A stretch of DNA of 64,000 nt from the NCBI RefSeq assembly GCF_000950575.1, contig NZ_CP011005.1, forward strand, positions 744,001-808,000, given 5' to 3'. Shown one piece after another: positions 47,679-57,584 of the stretch (the first letter of the stretch is position 1; every line of letters starts with the position of its first letter). Below the pieces are notes generated by a model. It saw only the letters and a program-made list of their open reading frames with translations. It was not told the DNA's origin and ran no database searches. The position numbers and the translations under genes were made by a program. Origin of the DNA: Psychromicrobium lacuslunae (GTDB lineage Bacteria; Actinomycetota; Actinomycetes; Actinomycetales; Micrococcaceae).

Positions 47679-49012
47679 AAATCTCGGTGATTGGTTGTGG
47701 TTATCTAGGTGCGGTGCATGCCGCCAGCCTGGCCAGTTTTGGCCACCAGGTGATCGGGGTTGATCACGATGAGCGGAAAATTGAGCATCTAAGCCGTGGT
47801 TTCGCTCCTTTCTTCGAAGCGGGCTTGGAGCCGCTGCTCAAAGCAGGGCTGGAACAGGGCAGGCTGAGTTTTTCCACTGATTTTGCTGCTCTCGCCGAGG
47901 CTGAGCTGCATTTCATCTGTGTTGGCACCCCACAGTCCAAGACCACTCAGGAGGCTGACCTGAGTTCCTTGCTTTCCGTCGTGGAAGGTCTGCATCCCTA
48001 CTTGCGCCCCGGCACCCTAGTAGTGGGCAAATCAACCGTCCCGGTGGGCACCGCCGCCGCTATTGCTGAGGCCATCGCGGGCACCGGCGCGGTGCTCGCC
48101 TGGAACCCAGAATTTTTGCGGCAGGGCAGTGCGGTCGCCGACTCCTTGCAACCCGATCGGCTGGTCTATGGGATCCCGAAGGGTATTGGGGCTGGCCGCA
48201 GCCAGCATCTGCTCGACCAAGTTTATGCCCCGATCCTGGCCGCCGGAGTGCCGCGTCTGGTCACCGATTTGGCTACCGCGGAGCTCACCAAGGTGGCGGC
48301 AAATGCCTTTTTGGCGCTCAAGCTCTCCTACATCAATGCGGTTGGTGAACTCTGCGAAGCTACCGGTGCGGATGTCACTGAACTAGCTCGGGCGCTGGGT
48401 CTAGACGAACGTATCGGTGCCAAGTACCTTGCCGCCGGAGCGGGATTTGGCGGTGGTTGCCTGCCCAAGGACATTCGGTCCTTCAGAGCGCAGGCCGCCA
48501 AGCACGGCATCGAGCCGCTTGAGGAGTTAATGTCCTTGATCGACGGCATTAACGCCGATGCTCGCTACCGGATCGCGGAAGCCGCAAGCCAACTCTGCAG
48601 TGGCACGCTGGCCGGAAAGAAGATCGCAATACTTGGAGCAGCCTTCAAACCGAATACCGACGACATTAGGGACTCACCGGCGCTCGACGTTGCTTTGCAG
48701 CTTGCCCAGCAGGGCGCAGAAGTGGTGGTGACCGATCCGCAAGCGGTGAATCAAGCATGGCTGCAGTACCCGCAATTACGATTTGAAACCCAGCTAGACG
48801 CCGCTCTGCAGGGCGCTGAACTCGTGGTGCTGATGACTGAATGGCAAGAGTACCGGCAATTGCAGCCAGCCGCGGTGGCCAGCCTGGTTGCCCGACCGGT
48901 GCTGCTGGATGGCCGGAATGCGCTCGACGCGGCAAGTTGGCGTGCCGCTGGCTGGCGCTACCGGGGCATTGGCGTCGGGTCCGCGGATCAACTGACAGCC
49001 GATATTAGCTAA
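47675..49012 (+). CDS. UDP-glucose/UDP-sugar 6-dehydrogenase
   Basis: Oxidises UDP-glucose to UDP-glucuronate, a precursor of envelope polysaccharide. The 445-residue protein has the NAD motif GCGYLGAVHAASLA at residues 7-20, the catalytic Cys in FGGGCLPKD (about 261) and the C-terminal substrate domain. Overlap with the glycosyltransferase suggests a two-gene envelope glycan unit. A related specificity such as UDP-GlcNAc cannot be excluded. Confidence 0.9.
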   Translation: MKISVIGCGYLGAVHAASLASFGHQVIGVDHDERKIEHLSRGFAPFFEAGLEPLLKAGLEQGRLSFSTDFAALAEAELHFICVGTPQSKTTQEADLSSLLSVVEGLHPYLRPGTLVVGKSTVPVGTAAAIAEAIAGTGAVLAWNPEFLRQGSAVADSLQPDRLVYGIPKGIGAGRSQHLLDQVYAPILAAGVPRLVTDLATAELTKVAANAFLALKLSYINAVGELCEATGADVTELARALGLDERIGAKYLAAGAGFGGGCLPKDIRSFRAQAAKHGIEPLEELMSLIDGINADARYRIAEAASQLCSGTLAGKKIAILGAAFKPNTDDIRDSPALDVALQLAQQGAEVVVTDPQAVNQAWLQYPQLRFETQLDAALQGAELVVLMTEWQEYRQLQPAAVASLVARPVLLDGRNALDAASWRAAGWRYRGIGVGSADQLTADIS

Positions 49013-49204
49013 CTAGCTGGCTGACTAATTAGTCAGCTAGCTGAGCAGTCTGAAACTCAGCGTAGAAAGCCTTGTCATTGCTTCTCTGGTACCACTTGTC
49101 TGGTACTAGCTGTGCGCGAATTGCTTCTGCCCCCAAACTGTCGGTGCTGCGTCATACCCTGAACTGCGGTGGGTGGTGACTCTGATCACTTATTCATTCT
49201 GGAC

Positions 49205-49220
49205 TATTCCAACTGGAATA
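49205..49220. promoter_or_regulatory. Probable PadR operator
   Basis: TATTCC and GGAATA arms with a four-base spacer (16 bases) lie 50 bases upstream of the padR-type gene, just before a GGTATTCTAAT -10-like box. PadR repressors bind short AT-rich inverted repeats upstream of their own operon, so this is the likely autoregulatory site. Confidence 0.5.
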
Positions 49221-49269
49221 TTTCAGGTATTCTAATCAAGGTTGAATAAGTTCGTGGTAGGAGGAATCA

Positions 49270-49884
49270 ATGGCCGAGGCAATAACACCGCTGGGCGCAG
49301 CCGTGCTGGCGCTGCTGGTCGAACGCAGCATGCACCCTTATGAGATGTATCAGACGTTGATTGAGCGCCGCGAAGACAGATTGATGAAAATCCGCCCCGG
49401 CTCGCTCTATCACGCGGTTGATCGATTGCTGACTCAGGGGCTGATCAGTCAAGAAGGTACTGAACGAGAGGGCAACCGGCCGGAACGTACCAACTATTCG
49501 ATTGAGTCGAACGGCTATCAAGCCTTGCGGGAACATCTCAGTGGACTGCTGCGCGAGGTGAAAAACGAGTACCCGGATTTTCGGCGCGGAGTCGCGGAAG
49601 CCCACAACCTTTCAAAAGAGGAAGTGGTCGAGCTACTCTCCGAGCGGGCTGCTGCCCTGGTCGAGGAGATCGAGGACCTCCAGGAGAACTCCGCAGGCCT
49701 TGTTTCACTCGGCTTGCAGCGCGCGCTGTGGCTGGACATCGGTTATGACCTGGAAGTGATGCAGGCCCAATTGAATTGGGTGCGCCGCACCATTGACGAA
49801 CTAAAAAGCGATGAACTGCCCTGGACGGACTACTCCAGACTGATGGCTAATCATCCTCGCTTGCAGCACCAACCCAATAAATAA
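49270..49884 (+). CDS. PadR family transcriptional regulator
   Basis: A 204-residue regulator with an N-terminal winged helix-turn-helix (residues 1-75, MHPYEMYQTLIERREDR then SLYHAVDRLLTQGLI) and a C-terminal coiled-coil dimerisation domain that includes LVEEIEDLQENSAG. The start has GGAGGAATCA just upstream. It lies 20 bases before the DHA2 exporter, so it probably represses that gene and itself and is relieved by the exported compound. Confidence 0.92.
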   Translation: MAEAITPLGAAVLALLVERSMHPYEMYQTLIERREDRLMKIRPGSLYHAVDRLLTQGLISQEGTEREGNRPERTNYSIESNGYQALREHLSGLLREVKNEYPDFRRGVAEAHNLSKEEVVELLSERAAALVEEIEDLQENSAGLVSLGLQRALWLDIGYDLEVMQAQLNWVRRTIDELKSDELPWTDYSRLMANHPRLQHQPNK

Positions 49885-49904
49885 TTTTGAGCTAAGGAAT
49901 TCTG

Positions 49905-51413
49905 ATGAACGAACACGCAAGAGCTTGGCCGGCGCTGTGGTCGCTGGTGATTGGCTTCTTCATGATTCTGGTGGACTCCACCATTGTTTCGGTAGCCACT
50001 CCAGCCATTATGGAAGGCCTCAAAGCCGATATTAATCAAGTGGTCTGGGTGACCAGCGCCTACTTGCTCGCTTACGCTGTGCCGTTGCTGATTACCGGCC
50101 GACTCGGTGATCGTTTCGGACCCAAGAACCTCTATCTGGTGGGCTTGGTGGTCTTCACGGCAGCCTCCGCCTGGTGTGGCTTCTCCGGCACCGTGGAGAC
50201 CCTGATCGTGGCCCGCGTTGTACAGGGCCTGGGCGCCGCTTTGATGACACCGCAAACCATGGCCGTGATCACCCGAGTGTTCCCGCCGGAACGGCGTGGT
50301 GCCGCTATGGGACTCTGGGGCTCGGTTGCGGGTGTTGCCACCCTGGTCGGTCCCATCCTGGGCGGCGTGTTGGTGGATACCCTGGGCTGGGAATGGATTT
50401 TCTTCATTAACGTTCCGGTCGGCGTGATTGGTTTCGTGCTGGCGGCCCGCCTGGTGCCGAAGCTGCCGACTCACTCGCACCGCTTTGACTGGCTCGGAGT
50501 GGTGCTCAGCGCGGCAGGTATGTTCTGCATCGTTTTCGGCTTGCAAGAGGGCGAGAGCTATAACTGGGGGACCATCGCCGGTCCGATCAGCGTCTGGTCG
50601 CTCATTATCCTCGGCGTGGTGTTGATGGCGATTTTTGTGGCCTGGCAATACTTCAATAAATCGGAGCCGCTGCTGCCGCTCAAACTCTTCAAAGACCGCA
50701 ATTTCTCACTCGCTAATATCGCCATTACCGGGATGGGCTTCGCGATTACCGCGATGGTATTGCCGTTGATGTTGTACGCGCAGAACGTCAGATCGTTGAC
50801 GCCCACCGAAGCGGCTCTGCTGATGGTTCCGATGGCAGTGATCTCCGGTGGTCTGGCTCCCGTGGTGGGCAAATTGCTGCCCAAGGTCAATCCCCGCTAC
50901 TTTGCTGTCGCCGGTTTCGCTATTCTGTCGATCGCCTTGTTTTGGCTTGGCTCGATGCTCACCCCGGATGTGCCGATCTGGCAGTTGCTGATGCCAATTG
51001 CCCTCTTTGGCTTCGCCAATGCCGGGATTTGGGCACCGGTTTCAATGACCGCAACCCGGAACCTAGATCCGGCGCAGGCCGGAGCGGGTTCCGGCGTCTA
51101 CAACACCACTCGGCAGATCGGGGCGGTACTCGGCTCGGCGGCCATCGCCACTCTGATGACTTCACGGCTGACCGCCAATCTGCCAGCCATCCCGGGTGGT
51201 GGATCGGCGCCCAAGGGTGACTCCGGTCCGTTGCCTGAGTTCCTGCACGCCGGCTATGCCAGCGCGATGGGGCAGTCACTGTACTTGCCCGCCATCGTCA
51301 TTCTGGTAGCTCTGGTGGCAGCGTTCTTCTTCGCTAAGCCGAAGGCTCGGAGCTTCCCGGGACAAGCACCGCAGCAGGACGAGCCGGCTAAGACTGTCGG
51401 TGCTCAACCCTAA
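49905..51413 (+). CDS. DHA2 family MFS drug exporter (14 helices)
   Basis: A 502-residue proton-coupled exporter. It has 14 probable membrane helices, motif A-like LGDRFGPKNLYLVG after helix 2, the GLGAALMTPQTMAVI helix with ERRG loop and a late GSGVYNTTRQIGAVLG antiporter motif. It resembles EmrB/QacA-type multidrug pumps. AAGGAATTCT lies upstream. The substrate is not known. The tail (about 20 residues) is hydrophilic. Confidence 0.93.
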   Translation: MNEHARAWPALWSLVIGFFMILVDSTIVSVATPAIMEGLKADINQVVWVTSAYLLAYAVPLLITGRLGDRFGPKNLYLVGLVVFTAASAWCGFSGTVETLIVARVVQGLGAALMTPQTMAVITRVFPPERRGAAMGLWGSVAGVATLVGPILGGVLVDTLGWEWIFFINVPVGVIGFVLAARLVPKLPTHSHRFDWLGVVLSAAGMFCIVFGLQEGESYNWGTIAGPISVWSLIILGVVLMAIFVAWQYFNKSEPLLPLKLFKDRNFSLANIAITGMGFAITAMVLPLMLYAQNVRSLTPTEAALLMVPMAVISGGLAPVVGKLLPKVNPRYFAVAGFAILSIALFWLGSMLTPDVPIWQLLMPIALFGFANAGIWAPVSMTATRNLDPAQAGAGSGVYNTTRQIGAVLGSAAIATLMTSRLTANLPAIPGGGSAPKGDSGPLPEFLHAGYASAMGQSLYLPAIVILVALVAAFFFAKPKARSFPGQAPQQDEPAKTVGAQP

Positions 51414-51422
51414 GCTCAGAGG

Positions 51423-51983
51423 ATGGGAATAACTCAGTACTATCTGGCTAGTTCTATCGATGGCTTCCTCGCCGAATCCGACGGCGGGCTGGACTGGTTA
51501 TTACAGTTCGAGGGATTCGAAGGGCAAAGCGAGGCGTATCAAGAGTTCTACCAGGGTGTCGGCGCCATCGTGATGGGCGCCGACACCTATCGGTTCGTGC
51601 TTGAAGAGATGCCAGGAGGCTGGCCTTACCCGGGACTGCCGTGCTGGGTTTTCAGCAATCATGAACTCCCGGGCTACCAGGGGGAGGACATTCGCTTTGT
51701 CAGCGGTGAGGTCAGCGAGATCGCCCGCGAGGCGAGTTCGGCAGCCGGGCAGCGCAATGTCTGGCTACTGGGCGGCGGCCAGCTGGCCGGGCAGTTTCAG
51801 CGAGCCGGACTGATCGACGAACTCATCCTCACCATAGTTCCAGTGCTTCTAGGTTCCGGGCGGCCCATCATGCCGCTGAGTCAGTCGAGCCCAGAATTAC
51901 AGCTGCTCGGGCAACGCCAGTTTGGACGCGGCATTATTGAGCTGCGTTACCGGCTCAAGGAGTCCAGCCATTCGGTTGTTTGA
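51423..51983 (+). CDS. DHFR-like (RibD C-terminal domain) reductase
   Basis: A 186-residue protein of the dihydrofolate-reductase-like family that includes YyaP and the RibD reductase. It has YLASSIDGFLAESDGGLDWL at residues 6-25, IVMGADTYRF and WLLGGGQLAGQF, with the last forming the NADPH-binding loop. The substrate is unknown. Its last 37 bases overlap the convergent P-loop kinase gene. Confidence 0.85.
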   Translation: MGITQYYLASSIDGFLAESDGGLDWLLQFEGFEGQSEAYQEFYQGVGAIVMGADTYRFVLEEMPGGWPYPGLPCWVFSNHELPGYQGEDIRFVSGEVSEIAREASSAAGQRNVWLLGGGQLAGQFQRAGLIDELILTIVPVLLGSGRPIMPLSQSSPELQLLGQRQFGRGIIELRYRLKESSHSVV

Positions 51984-52531
51984 GCCGGAGTCTGGAACAA
52001 AAGCACTCGTGGCGCGGTCGAATCTCGTGCCGCCCGCGCTGCGAGATCGCGCATAGTCCGGCGTTTTCTGCTGAAGCTTTTGACATGCCAGCCGAGAATG
52101 GAGTCTCTTGAGAACACCTTGGCGAGCGTTTCAACATTGCCATTGCAGACCAGTTCGCGGTTTCTTATCCGTCGCCAGGTGCGGCGTATCAACTGACTCA
52201 AAGTGCGCAGCCTGGAGTAGTCAAGGCCAATAATTAGTTCAGCTCTTGGCACCACCAGATCACGGAATTTGCCGTAGGCCGAATCAAAGATCCAGCGCTC
52301 CTCGGCGGCTAGCCGGGCCGCGATCTCGCGTTGCTCAGCTATCGGACGTTCCTGCCAGTTCGGCAGCCAGCCAATTTCCTCGTCAACCAGATGGGCCGGA
52401 ATCCCAGTGATGTGCGCTAATCTGCGCGCCAGCGTGGACTTTCCGGAACCGGTCACCCCGTACAGCAGAATTCGCTGACTGGCAGCCAACTCGCTAATCT
52501 TGGCTGATCTGTCCGCCGCTGGCGGGATCAC
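51947..52531 (-). CDS. P-loop kinase-like protein (topology modulation/FlaR type)
   Basis: A 194-residue protein with the Walker A loop YGVTGSGKST at about residues 24-33 and HLVDEEIGWLPNW after it, the pattern of adenylate-kinase-like proteins annotated FlaR or topology modulation. The target is unknown. Its end overlaps the convergent DHFR-like gene, and it begins within the end of the upstream thioesterase gene (ATGA overlap), so those two are co-translated. Confidence 0.8.
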   Translation of the reverse strand: MIPPAADRSAKISELAASQRILLYGVTGSGKSTLARRLAHITGIPAHLVDEEIGWLPNWQERPIAEQREIAARLAAEERWIFDSAYGKFRDLVVPRAELIIGLDYSRLRTLSQLIRRTWRRIRNRELVCNGNVETLAKVFSRDSILGWHVKSFSRKRRTMRDLAARAARDSTAPRVLLFQTPAQTTEWLDSLSR

Positions 52532-52980
52532 TCTGCCGAGCCGCTGCGCCGAATCAGATTGGTGATCCGGGCGGTGGAGAGCTTGCGTCCCGCTTCATCG
52601 GTCATCACCACTTCATGAGTGGTCAACGTCCGACCCAGATGAATGGCCGTGCAAGTGCCGGTGACCAATCCGGTGGCGACCGAGCGGTGGTGGCTGGCAC
52701 CGATCTCAATACCGAGGGCTTGGCCGTCAACTCCAGCATGGATGCCAGCCGCAAATGACCCTAAGGTCTCGGCCAGCACTAAATGTGCGCCACCGTGCAG
52801 AATGCCGGCCACCTGGGTGTTGCCCTCTACCGGCATGGTGCCAACCATGCGCTCGGGGCTGAGTTCAAGGAACTTAATTCCCATCCGGACCACCAAAGCG
52901 CCTACGCCGTGACGGCTCAGCATTTGGTGCATGATCGGAGGAATACCTGCATCGATGAGTTCTTGCGTGTAGTCGGTCAT
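52528..52980 (-). CDS. Hotdog-fold thioesterase, PaaI type
   Basis: A 150-residue acyl-CoA thioesterase of the PaaI subfamily. The hotdog helix motif HGGAHLVLAETLGSFAAG (Glu nucleophile-activating residue, about 70) and the ASHHRSV strand are present. The native acyl substrate is not known. The ATG at 52980 has GAATT-type spacing without a strong ribosome site. It is the first gene of a two-gene unit with the P-loop kinase. Confidence 0.87.
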   Translation of the reverse strand: MTDYTQELIDAGIPPIMHQMLSRHGVGALVVRMGIKFLELSPERMVGTMPVEGNTQVAGILHGGAHLVLAETLGSFAAGIHAGVDGQALGIEIGASHHRSVATGLVTGTCTAIHLGRTLTTHEVVMTDEAGRKLSTARITNLIRRSGSAE

Positions 52981-53164
52981 GGAATTAGGCTGGCACGGCT
53001 TGCCCTAAGATACAAAAGGACTAAAAAATCCCAGCCAACCCCAACTGAGTAATCGACGATATTTTGGGCTGGCCGGGAGTGCTGAGTAGCGCTGCAACAA
53101 TTGGTTTTTTCGATTGATCCGGCGATATTGAGCAGTGAATTGCACATGCTAGGTGAGGAATCTT

Positions 53165-54352
53165 GTGGACTTGTTGGTGGTAGTTGTCCTGGTCATCGCG
53201 GTGGCGCTGTTCTTCGACTTCACCAATGGTTTCCACGACACCGCCAATGCGATGGCCACGCCTATCGCCACCGGTGCGATTAAGCCTAAGGTCGCCGTCG
53301 GGCTCGCCGCGCTGCTCAACCTGGTAGGCGCTTTTCTCTCCACCGAGGTGGCCAAAACCATTTCGGGAAACCTCATCAACGAGGGGCCGAGCGGCATTAA
53401 CATCACCCCGACCATTATCTTTGCGGGTCTGCTGGGAGCGGTGCTGTGGAACATGCTGACCTGGCTGATGGGACTCCCTTCTAGTTCTTCGCATGCGCTC
53501 TTCGGCGGGCTGATTGGCGCCGCCGTGGTCGGCGCGGGCTTTGGCGTCATCAATTACGGGGTGCTGCTCAGCAATGTCATTATTCCGGCCTTATTAGCTC
53601 CTCTGGTCGCCGGGTTCGTGGCTTTCGTCTGCACCTTGGTCGCCTACGCGATCACCCAGCGAGTGGCCGACGACGGCGCTAACCTGCGGAATCGACGAGG
53701 TGGCTTCCGCTACGCGCAGATCTTTTCTTCCTCGCTCGTGGCCTTAGCGCACGGTACAAACGACGCGCAAAAGACGATGGGCGTTATCACCCTAGTGCTG
53801 ATTGCCGGCGGCTATCAGGCAGCTGGCACTGGCCCGCAATTCTGGGTTATCGCTGCCTGCGCGGTGGCCATCGCCTTGGGTACTTACTCCGGTGGTTGGC
53901 GGATTATTAAGACGCTGGGAACCGGGCTTACCGAGGTAAAGCCTGCCCAGGGCTTTGCTTCGGAGACCTCCACAGCAGCTGCTATTTTGGCCTCTTCACA
54001 TCTAGGTTTCGCGCTCTCCACCACCCAGGTTGCCTCGGGCGCAGTGATTGGCTCTGGGTTAGGCCGCCCTGGAGCTGTGGTGCGCTGGCGCCTGGCGGGC
54101 AAGATGGCTGTTGGTTGGCTTTTCACCTTGCCTGCTGCCGCGATAGTGGGGGCGATAGCCGCTTTCATTGCGCAACTGGGCCTGTTCGGTCTGATTCTGG
54201 ACGCGGTGCTTGGTCTTGGCGGGATTTTGGCTATCTTTATTATTTCGCGACGCAGCGAAGAAAGAGATATCGCTGGTGTCTCTGAGGTCGAGGCGGCAGC
54301 AGACATTGTCAGACGGCCGAGCCGACGAAGCCGAATGGCGAGGAAAAAATGA
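53165..54352 (+). CDS. pit: Inorganic phosphate transporter, PiT family
   Basis: A 395-residue symporter with about ten helices. The two PiT signatures are GFHDTANAMATPIATGA near residue 20 and AHGTNDAQKTMGVI near 195. The C-terminal cytoplasmic tail is Arg/Ser-rich. I chose the GTG at 53165 because AGGTGAGGA lies five bases upstream; the frame opens at 53153. It overlaps the small gene 54349 by four bases. Confidence 0.93.
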   Translation: MDLLVVVVLVIAVALFFDFTNGFHDTANAMATPIATGAIKPKVAVGLAALLNLVGAFLSTEVAKTISGNLINEGPSGINITPTIIFAGLLGAVLWNMLTWLMGLPSSSSHALFGGLIGAAVVGAGFGVINYGVLLSNVIIPALLAPLVAGFVAFVCTLVAYAITQRVADDGANLRNRRGGFRYAQIFSSSLVALAHGTNDAQKTMGVITLVLIAGGYQAAGTGPQFWVIAACAVAIALGTYSGGWRIIKTLGTGLTEVKPAQGFASETSTAAAILASSHLGFALSTTQVASGAVIGSGLGRPGAVVRWRLAGKMAVGWLFTLPAAAIVGAIAAFIAQLGLFGLILDAVLGLGGILAIFIISRRSEERDIAGVSEVEAAADIVRRPSRRSRMARKK

Positions 54353-54579
54353 CTATTAACTGGAATGCCTTTGTGGTAGTGGCGATCGCCACCTTGGTCG
54401 GTGCACTCGCCGTGGTTACCCTGTTTTCCTTTGCGGTGCGGCTGCATGCTGCGAGTTTGGATAGAACCGGGGCAGATCGCGTTCGCGTCAAAATTGCCGA
54501 GTACCTTTGCTATCTGCTCTGCGCCGGATCGGTGCTCTACGGCATCTACCTGATCGTGCCGTTTTTCCACAGCAAGTAG
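54349..54579 (+). CDS. Small membrane protein coupled to pit
   Basis: A 76-residue protein with two hydrophobic helices (about residues 6-30 and 50-70) and a short basic loop between. I recognise no family. Its ATG overlaps the stop of the phosphate transporter, and a similar small gene follows PiT in related actinobacteria, so it may be an accessory subunit; that is inference. Confidence 0.7.
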   Translation: MTINWNAFVVVAIATLVGALAVVTLFSFAVRLHAASLDRTGADRVRVKIAEYLCYLLCAGSVLYGIYLIVPFFHSK

Positions 54580-54678
54580 CTAAGCCTCTCAAACGACTGT
54601 GCACTAGGGACGTTCTGCCGCGGACAGTTTGTCAGTTTGGGGTGCCCGTAGTCAGAGCCTCGGGATAGGCTTACTCCT

Positions 54679-57423
54679 GTGAGTGAGACAACTTCTTTGG
54701 CTGCCCCAGATCCGTCGACCCTGAGCGCTGAGACGCCGAAACTGCTGGTGATTGACGGTCACTCGATGGCTTTCCGTGCCTTTTACGCACTGCCGCCGGA
54801 GACCTTTGTGATTGACACCGGGCAGCATACCAACGCCGTGCACGGCTTCACCTCAATGCTGCTGACCATGATCCGGCAGCAGAAGCCAAGCCATGTGGTG
54901 GTGGCTTTCGACCTGGACACCCCGACCTTTCGCTCCGAAGAGTACAGCGAGTACAAGGGCGGCCGGAATAAGACACCCGAGGAATTCGGTGGCCAGGTCG
55001 ACCTGATCATTAAGGTGATGGAGGCGATGAACGTGCCAACCATCAGTCTCGACGGTTATGAAGCCGATGACATTATCGCCACCCTGGCCACCCAATCAGA
55101 GCAGGCCGGCTGGCAGACCCTGGTGGTTTCCGGTGATCGTGACGCCTTCCAACTGATCACCGACAACACCCTGGTGCTCTACCCCAAAAAAGGCATTTCA
55201 GATATCCCACCAATGGATGCCGCAGCGGTACAGGAGAAGTATTTTGTCTCGCCCGCCCAATACTCGGATCTGGCCGCCCTGGTGGGGGAGACAGCAGACA
55301 ATCTTCCGGGCGTCCCGGGAGTCGGCCCCAAAACAGCCGCTAAATGGATTAACCAGTACGGCGGGCTGGAAGGCATCCTGGAAAATCTCGATGCTATTGG
55401 TGGCAAGGTAGGCGACGCGCTGCGCGAACACGTCGAGAGTGTGAAGCGTAATCGTCGGCTAAATCACTTGCTGCGCGATCTCGAGTTGCCGGTGACTCTC
55501 GATCAGATGGAACTGAAGCATCCGAACCGGGAAAAAGTAGAAGAACTCTTCGACGCGCTGCAATTCAAGACACTGCGGAAGCGGCTCTTTGACCAGTTCG
55601 GCGAGGACGCCGAGGACGGCCCGGATCCCGAGCATCAGCTTCCGGTGCACGTGGTGCTGGGCAGCGAAACGGAACTTAGTGCTTGGCTGAAAGACGCTGT
55701 CGGGCAGCGGGTCGGTTTGGCATTATTGGGCGATCAGCTGCCGATCGTCGACCCGGTTGGCCTCGATGTGCGGGCTTTGGCACTCAGCACCGAAAACAAA
55801 GCGGCCTTTGTGCCGCTAGAGGGGCTGGACGCTGCTGCCGAGAAGGTTCTTGCCGACTGGCTTTCGAGCAGCGACCCCAAAGCGGTGCACGACGCTAAGG
55901 CAGCCTATAAGGCGCTTTCCGGACGTGGCCTGGCGCTGGCGGGCGTGGTGGATGACACTTCGATTTCGAGCTATCTGATTCAGCCTGAACGGCGTAATTA
56001 TGAACTGGCTGATCTCAGCCTCTACTACCTGAAGTCTCATCTGGGAGTCGGCGAGGGCAAGCCGTCCGGTCAGTTAGACCTAGGCTTGGAGGGCGACGCC
56101 GATGCTACCGAGGCAGTGGCCAGAGCCTTTGCTACCGAGCGGCTCAGCGCTGAATTGGAACCGCTTTTAGTGGAGCGAGGGGCGGATAAGCTGCTCAGCA
56201 GCCTGGAATTGCCTTTGCAGCGTACCCTTGCCGAGATGGAGTTGGCCGGGGTGGCGATTGATAAGGGCATCCTGGATACCTTGATGGCCGATTTCACCAC
56301 CACCATTGAGGCGGCGCAGAGCGAAGCTTATGAACTGATCGGCCATGAGGTGAACTTGGGATCGCCCAAGCAACTGCAGACGGTGCTCTTTGAAGAGCTC
56401 GAGATGCCGAAAACCAAGAAGATTAAGACCGGTTTCTCCACCGATGCCGAAGCGCTAACCGATCTGATGGCGAAGAGCCCGCACCCTTTCCTGCAGCAGT
56501 TGCAGATCTATCGTGATGCCACCAAGCTTCGGCAGACGGTGGAGGGCCTGCTGAAGTCAATCGGTTCAGATGCTCGGGTGCACACTACTTACGCGCAGAA
56601 CATCGCTGCTACCGGGCGGCTCTCTTCAAACAACCCGAATCTGCAGAACATCCCGATCCGCAGTGAGGAAGGTCGGCGAATTCGCAGTGCCTTCGTGGTC
56701 GGCCAAGGCAAGGCTAGGCAGCGTTATGAGACCCTGCTGACCGCTGACTATTCGCAGATTGAAATGCGAATCATGGCCCATCTCTCCGGCGATCAGGCGC
56801 TCATCCAGGCTTTTAAGGACGGCGAAGATCTGCACCGCTTTGTCGGTTCGCATATTTTCAATGTGGAACCACAAGACGTCACCTCGGCAATGCGCTCTAA
56901 GGTGAAGGCAATGTCTTACGGCCTGGCCTATGGTCTGAGTTCCTTCGGACTGTCCAAACAGCTGAATATCTCGGTCGACGAGGCGCGCACCCTGATGAAG
57001 GATTACTTCGACCGTTTTGGTGCGGTGCGCGATTATTTGCGTGGCGTGGTGGAACAAGCCCGAGTGGATGGTTACACCGAAACCATTGAAGGCCGTCGTC
57101 GATACTTGCCGGATTTGACCAGCGACAATAGACATCTGCGTGAAATTGCCGAGCGGGTGGCGCTCAATTCGCCGATTCAGGGCTCGGCCGCGGACATCAT
57201 TAAGCGAGCCATGCTGGGCGTGGATAAGGCGATTGCTGAGAGCGGACTGAAATCACGGATGCTGCTGCAGGTGCACGATGAGTTGGTGCTTGAAGTTGCT
57301 CCGGGAGAATTAGCACAGCTACAAGTTTTGGTGCCGGAGCAGATGGCCGGAGCGGCTGAGCTGTCCGTCCCCTTGGACGTTCAGCTCGGTGTCGGGGAGA
57401 GCTGGTTCGACGCCGGTCACTAA
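54679..57423 (+). CDS. polA: DNA polymerase I
   Basis: Fills gaps and removes RNA primers. The 914-residue protein has a 5'-3' nuclease domain (residues about 20-310, IDGHSMAFRAFYAL, then GYEADDIIATLA and GDRDAFQL), a central 3'-5' exonuclease-like domain that lacks the DxE metal residues and is probably inactive, and a polymerase with motif A DYSQIEMR (about 690), motif B RSKVKAMSYGLAYG (about 740) and motif C VHDELV (about 866). The start is a GTG. A strong terminator follows. Confidence 0.97.
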   Translation: MSETTSLAAPDPSTLSAETPKLLVIDGHSMAFRAFYALPPETFVIDTGQHTNAVHGFTSMLLTMIRQQKPSHVVVAFDLDTPTFRSEEYSEYKGGRNKTPEEFGGQVDLIIKVMEAMNVPTISLDGYEADDIIATLATQSEQAGWQTLVVSGDRDAFQLITDNTLVLYPKKGISDIPPMDAAAVQEKYFVSPAQYSDLAALVGETADNLPGVPGVGPKTAAKWINQYGGLEGILENLDAIGGKVGDALREHVESVKRNRRLNHLLRDLELPVTLDQMELKHPNREKVEELFDALQFKTLRKRLFDQFGEDAEDGPDPEHQLPVHVVLGSETELSAWLKDAVGQRVGLALLGDQLPIVDPVGLDVRALALSTENKAAFVPLEGLDAAAEKVLADWLSSSDPKAVHDAKAAYKALSGRGLALAGVVDDTSISSYLIQPERRNYELADLSLYYLKSHLGVGEGKPSGQLDLGLEGDADATEAVARAFATERLSAELEPLLVERGADKLLSSLELPLQRTLAEMELAGVAIDKGILDTLMADFTTTIEAAQSEAYELIGHEVNLGSPKQLQTVLFEELEMPKTKKIKTGFSTDAEALTDLMAKSPHPFLQQLQIYRDATKLRQTVEGLLKSIGSDARVHTTYAQNIAATGRLSSNNPNLQNIPIRSEEGRRIRSAFVVGQGKARQRYETLLTADYSQIEMRIMAHLSGDQALIQAFKDGEDLHRFVGSHIFNVEPQDVTSAMRSKVKAMSYGLAYGLSSFGLSKQLNISVDEARTLMKDYFDRFGAVRDYLRGVVEQARVDGYTETIEGRRRYLPDLTSDNRHLREIAERVALNSPIQGSAADIIKRAMLGVDKAIAESGLKSRMLLQVHDELVLEVAPGELAQLQVLVPEQMAGAAELSVPLDVQLGVGESWFDAGH

Positions 57424-57442
57424 CCGAAATGGTTACTTGACG

Positions 57443-57490
57443 AAAGTGCTGCTGGCTGCGACCCACGGGTTGCAACCAGCAGCACTTTTT
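57443..57490 (+). terminator. polA terminator
   Basis: A 13-bp perfect outer stem (AAAGTGCTGCTGG with CCAGCAGCACTTT) plus inner pairs (TGC/GCA, ACCC/GGGT), followed by TTTTT. It lies 19 bases after the polA stop. Confidence 0.93.
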
Positions 57491-57584
57491 GCGGGTGCGG
57501 GAGAGCGTTAGCTAACCGTTTTGTACTGCGCAGAAAAAGGATCCAGAACGCAAAACTCAGGACGCAGGGCTCAACACGTTGGGC

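Noticed and set aside
49020-49037. An 18-bp palindrome GCTGACTAATTAGTCAGC after the UDP-sugar dehydrogenase
   Set aside because: It has no loop or T run, and its surroundings are CTAG/CTGG simple repeats; too weak to call a terminator or operator.
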